A stretch of 64,000 nucleotides of DNA from the NCBI GenBank assembly GCA_014898415.1, contig RCTD01000034.1:310001-374000 (forward strand), in the 5' to 3' direction. The position numbers were made by a program, and so were the translations under genes. Below the pieces are notes generated by a model. It was not told the DNA's origin. It did no database searches and saw only the letters and a program-made list of their open reading frames with translations. Source of the DNA: Stromatinia cepivora. Lineage: Eukaryota; Ascomycota; Leotiomycetes; Helotiales; Sclerotiniaceae. Positions 51,201 to 61,578 of the stretch are shown here, piece after piece. Positions within the stretch are counted from its first letter, which is position 1. The number at the start of each line of letters is the position of its first letter.

Positions 51201-51791
51201 CTCGTTCTCTTCGGTTGGGGCACCGGTGACCTCGGTTCCGAATGCAACGATCGTTATTCCGAGCAATGCGACAACGTCTTCCGAGCTCGCGCCACGACAT
51301 TCGTCTGTCTAACCTGGTTTTCTCTCTTCCTCGCTTGGGAAATGATTAATCTTCGCCGATCTTTCTTCCGCATGCAACCGGGCAGTAAAAAATATCTCAC
51401 GCAGTGGATCTACGATATTTGGTCCAATCAACTTTTGTTCTGGGCCGTGATTGCCGGGTTCGTAACGGTATTTCCTACTCTTTATATTCCTGTCATTAAT
51501 CGAAAAGTATTCAAACATGAGGGTATTTCTTGGGAATGGGGCATTGTATTTGTAGAATCCATTTTATTTTTCGTCGGAATAGAATCTTGGAAGTGGATTA
51601 AGAGGATTTATTTTAGAAATCAGAAGAAGAAGGGAAGAGGGGTTACGAGAGATGTCGGGGTGGAAGATAGTGGGAAAGCGATTATGGAGATTCTGCAGGC
51701 GCAGAGTTCCCATGTTACTAGGAAGGGATCGAAGGTGGATCAGGATGATGAGAAGCTTAGGGATGTCGAGAGTGGGAATGTTAGTTTGTAG
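48291..51791 (+). CDS. ENA1: ENA-type Na+/K+ efflux P-type ATPase (type IID)
   Basis: Five exons: 48291-48533, 48593-48858, 48915-49531, 49582-50988, 51043-51791 (3282 nt, 1093 aa). It pumps Na+ (or K+, Li+) out across the plasma membrane using ATP, and matters for salt and high-pH tolerance. Landmarks: N-terminal cation-ATPase domain (LSKLAHCLKYEELAQEL), actuator motif SMITGEALP, phosphorylation site ICSDKTGTLTQGKM around residue 380, KGAVER in the nucleotide domain, MLTGDHPETA and MTGDGVNDSP hinge motifs, and the type IID hallmark MPDMGLGFEAAAPDIMDRPP after the fourth intron. About ten membrane segments are evident. The hydrophilic tail ends in a Lys/Asp-rich stretch. All catalytic motifs are intact. 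Exon 1 ends with a GTTCGT donor, as in ILV2. Whether this is the Na+ or the K+ paralogue type cannot be told. Confidence 0.95.
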
Positions 51792-53127
51792 GTGCTTGCT
51801 TGGTTTATGTATTTTATTGGATGGATGGATGGATGGATGGTGTTTGGTACGGAGGTAATAGGATAGGATAGGATGGTATCGAGGCGTTTGAAGGTTGGAT
51901 GTTAGAGGTTGAGCTAGGAAACCCAAAAATCGCCTGTAAGGGCGGATGGAAATTGGTATCGGGGTTTTGTGTATGGGTTTAGGGACTATATATGGGTGGG
52001 ATGGGCGAGATGGAAGGTGTATATCGACTTTTATTTTATCAATCTAGTAGCCGTTTATCCAAATATAGCAAATGGTGATTATCGCTTTTATCTTCTCCCC
52101 TTCCTGTTCGTTCATGAATCTATGTATATATAAAGGACTTGGTCGATTAATATCTATAAAGGTAAACGATCATATAGTATACCCGAGTACAGATTAGTAG
52201 ATTTATGTGAATCCTACTCTTTCAAGATTTTAAATTCTTCTGTCTTCCTTGAATCTCCCGGATTTCAGGGACGTGTTATTGTCATCTCTAATGATCTACT
52301 CGGCTCCCTATGCAATAGAACAAAGCTTCATTACAGCAGCTATAACGGCGATACCTCAAAATGATCAAGCGGCAAATTATAGATATACAATTATTATATA
52401 ATAAATAATTCTTAATTTGAGGTTGAAGTTGCGAGAGTAAGAAATATATGGATAATTGGACCAAGACCAGTAAGTGATGAGAATTGCTCCTGATGAAGGG
52501 GTTAAGATATTGATGATTTCTTGGGATCTATCTATCTACCCTTGAATGTTGAAAGATCTTGTGGTAGAATCAACCAGGTAACTATCTTAAGGTTTCGCAC
52601 TCCGAAATGATGCTAGGTTGGACCCCTTAAGAGGCTAGAGTTGTTAACTTCGGTGGGAAAACTTCTTATGTTTTGAATGCTGCTTTGCGGAGTAGATTCC
52701 TATCTGACATGCCGGTACATAAGGTCATTTTAGTAAAGGAACGAGGTGCTACAAGGGTTGGAGCACATGGCCGTGGACAGGGGAATATCGGGGAAAACCT
52801 TATTTAAATTAGATGACCTGATGTCTCTACTTTGTTGGTCCGAGACCATTTTGAGATATTTTGCAATTATCTGTCGTCTGGCTGAGAGCATCAATAGGAT
52901 CGTAAATATATGAGTTATTAAAAGTTCTTATGCTATATTAAATAAAGTGATGTCCTCTAGGTCATCCCAAATCGGACATCAATACCTCAATAAAGTTTCC
53001 GCTGCGCCTTATTCCTCGTATCTCTTTCTGCCCCCAAGCCAGTTTGCTCCAAAGAGAACAAGTTCATCTGGATTTAGTGAGAATTGTAAAATGCACCAGT
53101 GCCATATTAATATCGAAAGCATTGCAC
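51792..53127. other. Intergenic region
   Basis: Contains a GGAT microsatellite at its left end; otherwise nothing recognised. Confidence 0.5.
51819..51840. repeat. GGAT microsatellite
   Basis: About five GGAT units just after the ENA-type ATPase stop codon, likely within its 3' UTR. Confidence 0.85.
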
Positions 53128-53825
53128 TTAGTATTGTACAGGACCGATATAGTCATAGACCAACCTTGCCATTGCAATCTCATATCCCCTTCGAACAAGA
53201 ATGTGTCGTGCTAATCTTCGCTCTTCTTTGATCAGCCCAAAGCCCCATACCTATGATATACCTAGTCAGTCATGATATCCAGTGCTAAGCAAGAAACCGG
53301 AGTGGCATACTGTAACACTTGTCCATGAACCAGTTGCCGATTCCATTTTATCTTGTATGCAATCACCCAAAGCCGTCTCCTCCAACCATCCCGTTTTGAG
53401 GAATTCCTCTCCTTCTTCTACATCCACGGTAGGAATATATCTGCTTCGTATCCGTGTATTACCCCATATATGATCCTTATGTTCTTTCGTGTCCCAATTT
53501 AATCGTCTTATTTCCGCCGTACCTGCGAGTCCCACACTCGCAACTCTTTCCATCGTGAGTGTAACGAGTCCATTTTCATCTTGTGTCTGAGTTGTATGCA
53601 GAGTTACTTCTGCGAAAGATATGGCGCGTCGTATAAACCAATTCACGTTTTGAAGTCGGAGGATATGTTCAATGGGATCCGAGAGATGTTTGTTCTAGAA
53701 ATGGCCAAGAAATACTTAGTCAGCACAAACAGGCGACCATTGGATAAGGAAATAAAGCGCCGCTAACTTACAAGTAACCAAGATCCATTGATATCATGAA
53801 TATGTTTTTCTGTAGGAGCGGCCAT
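53128..53825 (-). CDS. Small conserved fungal protein of unknown function
   Basis: Three exons on the minus strand: 53825-53772, 53694-53311, 53250-53128 (561 nt, 186 aa). Both introns are GT-AG (77 and 60 nt) and keep phase 0. The protein starts with a short helix containing HDINGSWLLNKHLSDPIE, followed by WFIRRAISFAEVTLH, a set of beta-strand-like segments (LVTLTMERVASVGLAGT, RRLNWDTKEHKDHIWG, RIRSRYIP), an FLKTGWLEE motif and a C-terminal VWGFGLIKEERRLARHILV strand pair. This order matches, from memory, a widespread family of about 160-190 aa proteins in filamentous ascomycetes. Its single-domain alternating pattern suggests a lipocalin-like beta barrel that could bind a small ligand, but function is unknown. 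No signal peptide, so probably cytosolic. Confidence 0.8.
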
Positions 53826-54271
53826 TTTCTCAATCAGCTTCTGAATAATTCTTGGTCTCTTTGGTAATATCAGTATGAGGTATGTATTTGGAATCTGACC
53901 CCGCAGTACTTGGGCATGACTCTATAAAAGAACCTCATATTTGTGCCAAGTACATGTAAGCGCTGGTGACAAGCCCTGTCACAATGCTATCTTTAACGCC
54001 ATCGACATGGAGTGTGTATTATCTTACGGTAGGGGAGGGTAGTTAACCGTGCTTTTTCCGAAATTTCGAATCCTACGAGCATGATTACCTTGTTCGTTCC
54101 TTTACCCCGTCCTCTAGTTCGAACTCTATATAGATATCTTCACCCCCTCGTTCATTCCTGAACCTTAACTTTACACTACACGAGCAATGATATCGGCCTA
54201 TAGGCCAAATCTCCGTCCAGCCATGGCTTCCAATTTAACTCCAAATAATACATACGTTCCCAGAATCGACA
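53826..54271. other. Divergent promoter region
   Basis: Shared upstream space of the small fungal protein gene (-) and the ABCG transporter gene (+). A signal-peptide exon for the transporter might be hidden here but could not be identified. Confidence 0.4.
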
Positions 54272-57165
54272 ATGGTTTCCAGGTTGGATTCAAATAATAC
54301 ATGTCTTACCGGAGCTCTTCCTGTAGCTCTAAGTAACATCAATTCTTGCAACCTTGGTTTCTTTTGTAAGTTTTGATGCATTTTGGATATTCCACTATTC
54401 TAACTTTACAGGTCCACACAATACGGACCAAATTCCACCTCAGTACTGTCCTCCTACACCAGAATGTGAGATTATCCGTCTGGAAACATTATGGAATACG
54501 TGCCAGCAAAGTCAAGGCCTTTACGTTCCAATGATATGTAAGTCAGGATATTACTGTCCTCATGGAGGTCGGGAGCGGATTCTATGCCCTTCGGGTAACT
54601 ACTGTCCTTTGGGGTCTTTCAAGCCTATTCAATGTGATGTGATATCTTCATGCCGGTCGGGGAGTTCACGGCAATTTCCACTTCTTGGAATCTTTCTAGT
54701 GATTATCATTGATATTGTTCTGATTATTATTGTTACACTTGGCTCTTTTGTCCGGAAAAACAATCGCAGTTCCGTGAGGCAGCATTTGACACTTGCGAGC
54801 TCTGAAAAATCGGGAATGATGATGGGGAATACTATATATGAGCAGCTCGACGAAGTAGAAGCAAGAAATACCAACGTTGATTTCGAGCCCCACCATGCAA
54901 GTATACAAAACTTTATTGCGTCTCTCAAGCGATGTCTTGGGACAAGTGCCTTGCGTTTTGAGATTGGCTTTGATTATTTAGGGCTACGTTTAAATAGTGG
55001 AAAGACAATACTGCAGGGTGTATCTGGTAAAGTAGAACCAGGCTCAATGTTGGCCGTAATGGGTCCTTCCGGCGCTGGGAAGTGTTAGTTTGATTCTCCC
55101 GGAGTTTTCTATCCCTCAATACTGATCTCTTCAGCAACCTTTGTTCGATTGTTGATGGGGAAACTTAAAAACACCTCGGGCACAACTTATGTGAATGGAG
55201 ATGCTAGGAGTATGCCCGAGTACGTGTATTACATGCAGTACACTGGAAACCAGGCTGACTAAATTAGATTCAAGAAAATCATTGGTTACGTTCCACAAGA
55301 TGATGTTGTCCTATCAGAACTTACGGTACGGGAGAACATTCTCCATTCTGCAAGGATACGCCTACCTCGATCATGGGCCGAGAAGGAGATTGAAAGACAT
55401 GTTGATGATTTACTCTCCTGTCTCGGTCTTAGCCACATTCAAAACAGCCTTGTGGGTGATACAGCCAAGCCGGTAATATCAGGAGGTCAACGGAAGCGTG
55501 TAAGTATCGGAATCGAGCTTGCAGCGGCTCCTTTAGCCCTGGTGCTTGACGAACCTACATCTGGATTAGACGCTACTTCCGCCTTGTCTATTATTGGCTT
55601 ACTTAAAGCTCTATGTAGGCTTGGTATTACTGTTATATGTATTCTACATCAACCTCGTCTGGAAATCTTTCAGTCTTTGGATAGACTTTTACTACTCGCT
55701 AACGGGCAAGAAATATACTTTGCCAGAGCAGTGGATGCAATTGAATATTTCGAAAATGCGGGATTTTCTATACCCAAGCAATGTAATCCAGCAGATGTAT
55801 TAATGGATATTATATCAGGACAAGGCGAAAGATATGTCAAGCCTGGCTGGAGAAGATCACACATGACCATACCCAGCCTGATAGATAGATGGAACCTTCA
55901 TCGGAATCGTGGCATACAATTTAGCCGTGACAGAACAGAAGAACGATTAACAGTCTTGGACGCTCTTTCTAGATCGGCTGCTGCGAGAGGTGCCCCATGG
56001 CATCGTCAAATGTGTTATTGTTTCCGTCGATCGATTAGACAACAAACGAGACAATTGACCGGGTTTCTCTTAGAAATTGCAGTTGGTGCAGTTGCCGGGC
56101 TTCTAATAGGTCTTTCTGTTTATAGAATTGATGGACTATTGTTCCAAGGAATATTTCTCCCACCATTTCAATTACTTTCGAGCGCTACGAACTATATGTT
56201 GGTGCCACAACTTGGTTTACTGTCTTGTCTGGCTATTGGTATGTTTCTCGTAACTGACAGTCAAAGCATTAATATGTACTCCTGCTTGAATGTATTTTAC
56301 AGCTTTACACTGTCTTGAACATTGACCTCTCATTGTCCCACCTAATCTCGAGCAATTGGGCTGACTAATAAAGGACTTGCGGCTGCTGCACCAGGAGTCA
56401 AAATATTCGGTGAAGAAAGTAAGATCATTCTTCCATTATACCGTATATTGACTAATTCATGTCAGAGTCGGTCTATTGGCGTGAGGCGAGCTCGGGGCAT
56501 AGTCGTTCTGCGTACTTTATTGGAAAAACATTGTCAACCATATTTCGTTTGACATTGTCCGCTTTACACTTTACATCGTTTTACAGTATTTTGGCAACAC
56601 CGAGAATGCCTTTCAGTATCTTGCTAACTGTTAACACTCTTTACTTCTACTGTCCGTACCCTCGTGGCCTTCTACTGCGTGAAAATGGCTGACCATGTAG
56701 GTATCTACGGGCTAGCATCTTGCGTTTCCGTAATTACACGTCGAGAAAATGGTCCACTCATGGCAATGATTGTTAGTTTAATCATCGGAGTATTTGGGGG
56801 CTATGGTCCTCCTCTATCCACAATCAAATTATGGCATCTGGAACGGCTATGGAGACTTTGTCCCGGGGTAATATGTTCTTCAATCTTCCGGTATCGTACT
56901 AACCTTGAGACAAGACATGGCTTTCAGAAGCTTATTTTCATTGCCATACTGCTCCTTTGAAATATCTTTATGATATTGATTCGGCTGCTGCATGGACTGG
57001 ATATACGATTAACCAACTTGGACTCGACATAAGGTAGGGATTCAGCTTCTTGCATCTATCACCCTTGAACTAATAATTCATAGCATGCTATTGATCATCG
57101 GGACGTTTTATCGTTTACTAGCATTCATAGGTCTAATATATACTAATCGAGATAAGCAAGTATGA
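54272..57165 (+). CDS. ABCG-family half transporter with Cys-rich ectodomain
   Basis: Nine exons: 54272-54365, 54412-55083, 55135-55225, 55268-56238, 56374-56418, 56466-56651, 56701-56867, 56915-57033, 57084-57165 (2427 nt, 808 aa). An N-terminal Cys-rich region with GYYCPHGG and GNYCPLGS repeats is followed by one membrane segment (FLVIIIDIVLIIIVTLG). The nucleotide-binding domain has Walker A GPSGAGKST (around 248-256, split by an intron), Q-loop YVPQDD, signature SGGQRKRV, Walker B LVLDEPTSGLD and H-loop ILHQPR. The C-terminal membrane domain has the subfamily motif APGVKIFGEE, then SVYWREASSGHSR. Plant ABCG24/28 and fungal Adp1-like proteins share this design. Substrate is unknown; half transporters must dimerise. 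The start at 54272 lacks a signal peptide, so an upstream exon may be missing. The 42-nt third intron and GTCCGT donor at 56652 are the weakest joins. Confidence 0.85.
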
Positions 57166-58152
57166 ACGAAGTGCTACCAAAATTAAATTAAATAGCTGAG
57201 AAATTAGAATTGTATCACAAAAGCTAGTCCGCCTTCAATATACCTAATTGAATACATTCCCATCAGCCTGCAAACTCAAAGTAATAACTCTACTGTGTCA
57301 CATTGTTCCTAGACTTCAATCTAACGATTTTGAGGCCCGTAAGGTTACTCTATCTAATAAACTTTCTCAAATAGGCTTCCCGGCTAGATATTATTATATA
57401 CGAGTTTGAGACTTTTTCTACTCATGCGGCCAGCAAAGTAAAAAGCATTCCATTTTGAAGCGAGATATATGAGCGTCAATTAACCGATAAGTGGACATAT
57501 GCACGTCAGCGCATATACTATTCTCCGCTAGGCCCCGAGTGTTATCCATTATCTTGTGGAGCGGAATTAATGCTAGGGTTCCTAGAGTTACGGGGCCAAA
57601 GACCTGTCTGAATGGTGATGGGTATTTGCGGGAGCGTCTGAAATGACTGTGGAACACCAAGCCAATTAAAATTAATCTATCCAATTATATTTTTCTAAAA
57701 AATAACCTCCAATAAAAGATCTTCGATTTTTAAATTAATAAAAAAATTGTATAATTTGTTTAATTTCTCTTCTCATTTCTTTAAAAATAATTCTTTTCTA
57801 ATTAAATTCATTGTATAAAAATGTCCGAAATTTAATTTCGAACAATTTAATCATAATTAATTTTAGATTTTTTTAGATATATAATTCAATTTCAATATTT
57901 ATAATTTGCGATCGGAGATTTCTTTCTTTTTTATTTATTATAAATTTATTAAATGATTTAAATTGAGCTTTATAGATTTTCAAAAGAGAGCTGGAAATTC
58001 GTAGAATGTATTGTATACAAATGTTGAGTTTTTTGTATCTCCGTTATATTCAATAGAATAAAAGATCTGAATATTCGTTTATAATAAGTCCCCTGTCCCA
58101 CTTTCCCAATCTACACCGAAATATCCGCCAAATCATCAAGCACATCTCACTC
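57166..58152. other. AT-rich intergenic block
   Basis: No gene. Positions about 57690-58060 are strongly AT-rich with repeated TTAATTT/AATTTAAT words, unlike flanking sequence. The change in composition ends just before the SRPK-like kinase. Confidence 0.6.
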
Positions 58153-59557
58153 ATGGCTGGACTCCTGAAGTGGGCCAAAAGTGCCGTCAAACGGGCACCC
58201 TCTCCACCACGGCTATACCCGAATGTGAAATCCCCTCTTATCAACCCATCGGAAAAGGTTGAAGAAGAAAATTTCGGAATTGAGCGATATTACCCAACGC
58301 GGATTGGGGATGTTCTTTCCTCGCGGTATCAAGTCGTTGGAAAGCTAGGGTTTGGAAATTCGTCAACGGTGTGGCTTGCACGGGATTTACAGTCAGCGAT
58401 GCTATCCCCAACATAAGATGAAGCTAATTTCAAAACGGAGCCCACCTTCACGTTGCCGTCAAAATATTTACAAATGATGGCCAGGATACCGATGAGATTG
58501 CCATTTATAAGCACATTAGCCAAGGGAACAAATCAAGACTTGGCTACCGATATGTGTGTACTGCTCTTGATTCATTTGAGTTGGTGAATCGCGGTGACAA
58601 ACATCTATGCCTAGTACATGAACCACTCTGGGACAGTATAAGGACACTCCTCGAACGGAGTGGTCGAGACAGGCTCACGGAAGATCTGCTTCGAGTAAAC
58701 CTCCAACGCCTTTTACTAGCTCTAGACTATCTTCACACGGATCGAAACTTGATCCACACAGGTTAATCTACACCTGGCTTTCATGCTTGAATCTCTGCTG
58801 ATTTTAATCGACTTAGATATCAAATCCGATAACATTCTTCATCTTATCGAAGATACCTCTATTCTTGCTGCTTTTGAGGAGGCCGAGATTGCTCAACCCT
58901 CACCGCGCAAGAAAGCGGTGGATCGAGAAATATATGTTTCCCGGACTCTAGATATGCCAGCGTCTATTGGAGAGCTAATACTTTGCGACTTTGGAAATGC
59001 GGTATATGGGACAAAAATTAACGATGATGACGCCTATCCCGATGTTTACAGGTGTCCAGAGGTGATGCTTCGTCTCCCATGGAGTTATAGCGCTGATATA
59101 TGGAATGTTGGCGCCATGGTGAGTGGCCCTTTTCCATGCAAAAATAGGTTCGTGAAAATCTCTTTTACTGATTTGGCAGAAGATCTGGGATATCTTTGAG
59201 GGTAAACATCTCTTTAGTGGGCAAGATCCGAAACGCGGCCGCTACACAACTCGTGCTCATCTTACAGAACTGATTTCCGTTCTCGGACCACCACCACTGG
59301 AGCTCATCAAGCGGGGCGAGAGATCTGCGGAATGGTTCGATGGGAATGGAAAATGGCTTGAACCAGACGAGAATGAGCCAAAACGCTTACCCCTTTTGCC
59401 TTCTAGTAGTCTCGAGGCTGCGGAGGAGAATCTCAACGGGAAGGATAAAGAGCTATTTCTCAACTTTATCAAGTCGATGTTGCAATGGGAACCGGAGAAG
59501 CGAAAGACAGCAAGGGAATTGTTAAATGATCCCTGGCTGACTAGGTCACAGGGATGA
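58153..59557 (+). pseudogene. SRPK-like protein kinase, first splice junction out of frame
   Basis: Exons 58153-58391, about 58441-58761, 58817-59118 and 59180-59557. Kinase motifs are all visible: glycine loop [19 protein letters not shown] lysine (HVAVKIF), catalytic loop HTDIKSDNIL typical of SRPK kinases (split by intron 2), DFG in LCDFGNAV, and the C-terminal lobe ending WEPEKRKTARELLNDPWL. Introns 2 and 3 keep frame. The first does not: the only GT donor after ARDLQ is 58392 (exon phase 2), and the only nearby AG acceptor ends at 58440, leaving phase 1, so joining them shifts frame and stops within about 15 codons. Either there is a one-base indel (recent decay or an assembly error) or a non-canonical site is used. 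SRPKs phosphorylate SR-type splicing factors; fungi carry many divergent copies. Confidence 0.72.
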
Positions 59558-59915
59558 ACTGCCAGGAGACGATACTTTTATTCTTATTTTTGAGGGATTT
59601 TAGATGGTAGGATCCACCAGGATGTTTCTCCTGATGGCGAGAGTAGCGTGAAGTCGAGGCCAATGTTTGCGTTGGTATTTCCAGTATTCTGCATCATATT
59701 TTTCAAAAATATATGCGTACGTAGTGTTGAATTCCATACCACTGAAAGTATTGAAATTCGTTATAATATTGAATACCACTAGAAAGACACGGAAATACGG
59801 GTAAGACATTCGCCGCACTACCGAAACGAAATATCGAAATTTAAAAAGTTGCTATTCGGAGTATTTACCGAAACTTTTATACCTCGAATTGTAACTAATA
59901 AATAATATAATAATG
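59558..59915. other. Intergenic region
   Basis: Nothing recognised; leads into the pogo-like MITE. Confidence 0.4.
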
Positions 59916-60265
59916 TATAGTAGAACCTAGCTATACCGGATCAGAATATTTGATCAATCAAATCCGGTATAAAGAGGATTCCGGTATAAATAAGTATGTA
60001 TAAGATTTTATTCAAGGTTATACAGATTTTATACTTTAAATTTTATCCCCGAACCTCCGATTTCCCTATATGATCATATGATAACTCTACATCGAAAGAA
60101 TTCAAGGATTATCTACATCAAAAATATACTAGATATACCGGATTCAGTCTAAAAGTGTCCGGTATTCCGATATATACTAAAAATTTGGTATTCTCATACA
60201 AAAATCGTTCAAATCAGAAAATCTTTCCGGTATATCCCACTCCGGTATAGCCAGGTTCTACTGTA
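59916..60265. mobile_element. Pogo-like MITE with TA target duplication
   Basis: Element 59918-60263 (346 bp) flanked by TA. The left end is TAGTAGAACCTAGCTATACC and the reverse complement of the right end is CAGTAGAACCTGGCTATACC, continuing with GGA; about 22 bp with two mismatches. Motif TATACCGGA recurs as sub-terminal repeats inside (near 59984, 60131, 60170 and 60225). The CAGTAGAACCT terminus resembles known pogo/Tigger-derived MITEs such as plant Emigrant. No coding capacity. Confidence 0.85.
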
Positions 60266-60523
60266 TAATGATTTATCAATAATTTTCTGAATTAGGAATA
60301 GATTAGTTCGATAAATTTTAATTGGCTTGGCGTTATACAGCCATTTCAGACGCTCCCGTATTTGTAGGCATGGGGCTGTTACGTGGAATTGTAAGTGTAA
60401 ATCAATACTCATTCTGGTGGGTGTGTTTCTGAGTACGGACCATACCAAAAAAATTCTGCCATAAGCGAAAAAAATACTTTCCCCTTCATCACCCCCCAAA
60501 CAACAAAAAGCAAAAAGTTGAAA

Positions 60524-60674
60524 TGACCAGACAGGGGCTCGAACCCTGGACCTACCCCGTTCGAATTGATCAGAAGGTCAATTGTAAAGGGATCGTGCTA
60601 TTAAGACTATTAGTGAATGAAGAGAAGAAAAAGCTGTTATGGTGAACTTACATAACCAACTACACCATCCGGCC
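60524..60674 (-). tRNA. tRNA-like locus with disrupted centre, probable pseudogene
   Basis: On the minus strand the 5' end GGCCGGA pairs with TCTGGTC near the 3' end (two G-U pairs), followed by discriminator A and then a T5 terminator in the 3' flank. An A-box-like TGGTGTAGTTGGTTAT and a perfect B box GGTTCGAGCCC in a T-arm (CAGGG/CCCTG) are present, so Pol III signals are complete. Between them lie about 100 nt in which I could not fit a proper anticodon arm. It may be a tRNA with an unusual long intron, or a pseudogene with an inserted or inverted central segment. Anticodon not assigned. Confidence 0.45.
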
Positions 60675-61344
60675 TGCTATGAGATTGTGTTGTTGCGCCA
60701 AAGTTTTGAATATATATATGCAATTCAAGTGGGGATGGTCCGGGGGTTTAGCCCGCAGCGGGTGGTTCAGAAGAAATAGCCCTTATATATGGATCTTAGC
60801 TATTGCTGGATGATGTGGTTGCTCTGAAAGTCCTCGAAGAGTGATCTATGACTGGTACTCTTCGAACTTCAGATGCTACCTCGGTATATTTCGAGCTTGG
60901 AAGAGATCGGGCAATGAATAGCCAGTCGTTGATAGACGGATGAACGATGAACGCTGATGATCGTTCTGACGGTACATACGGCGAGAGCTGGCTTGCTAGT
61001 TCTTGAAGTAGAACGCTAGCAGAACAACTTCAGTCTTACATCTGTGGAGCAAGGCATTCTTCATGTGTTAAGAAGCATGTGTTATATGCAAGGTGGTGGT
61101 GCTTTTTCGGATTAGTTATCCGACTTAATGTGATACATCTATTCAAGAGTATGATGGCATACAATAGGATTTGACATTGTCACATCGGTTTCCATATTCC
61201 GTCATTATTTTCTCCTCGTCCCAATCATACATGCTCACCATATCTATTACATCTTCACTCGTAGTCCTTTCCTCCGTTACTGCTTGCGCGTGAATGAGTG
61301 CCGAAATCTATTTCAAATATATGGCAATTCTTCTGAACTCAGGA
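60675..61344. other. Intergenic region
   Basis: Nothing recognised. Confidence 0.4.
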
Positions 61345-61578
61345 TATCCAATAGTCCGGACTGGCAGACTAGATTTAAGCTTCCAATGATCGAAATTCTT
61401 TGAATGTTTGAATACAATTCAATGTTTCAAATGGTTTGAACATTTTAATTATATTTAATATCTAAAAGATTATAAATATTTAAATATAATTCATTATTTC
61501 AATTGATTTGAATATTCTAAATAAATTCAGAAATCCAAAATCTTCTCATTGTTGGACTGCAGTCCAGACTATTGGATA
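61345..61578. mobile_element. TIR element, TA-flanked MITE
   Basis: Element about 61347-61576 (230 bp) between TA dinucleotides. The terminal inverted repeat is TCCAATAGTCYGGACTG, 17 bp with a single C/T difference between ends. The interior (61380-61540) is AT-rich with TTTGAAT-type repeats. No coding capacity; a third TA-type family distinct from the other two by its ends. Confidence 0.75.

Noticed and set aside
54187..54293. Earlier ATG upstream of the ABCG transporter as a start codon
   Set aside because: Its frame hits a stop (TAA) after about 36 codons and differs from the frame of the Cys-rich domain.
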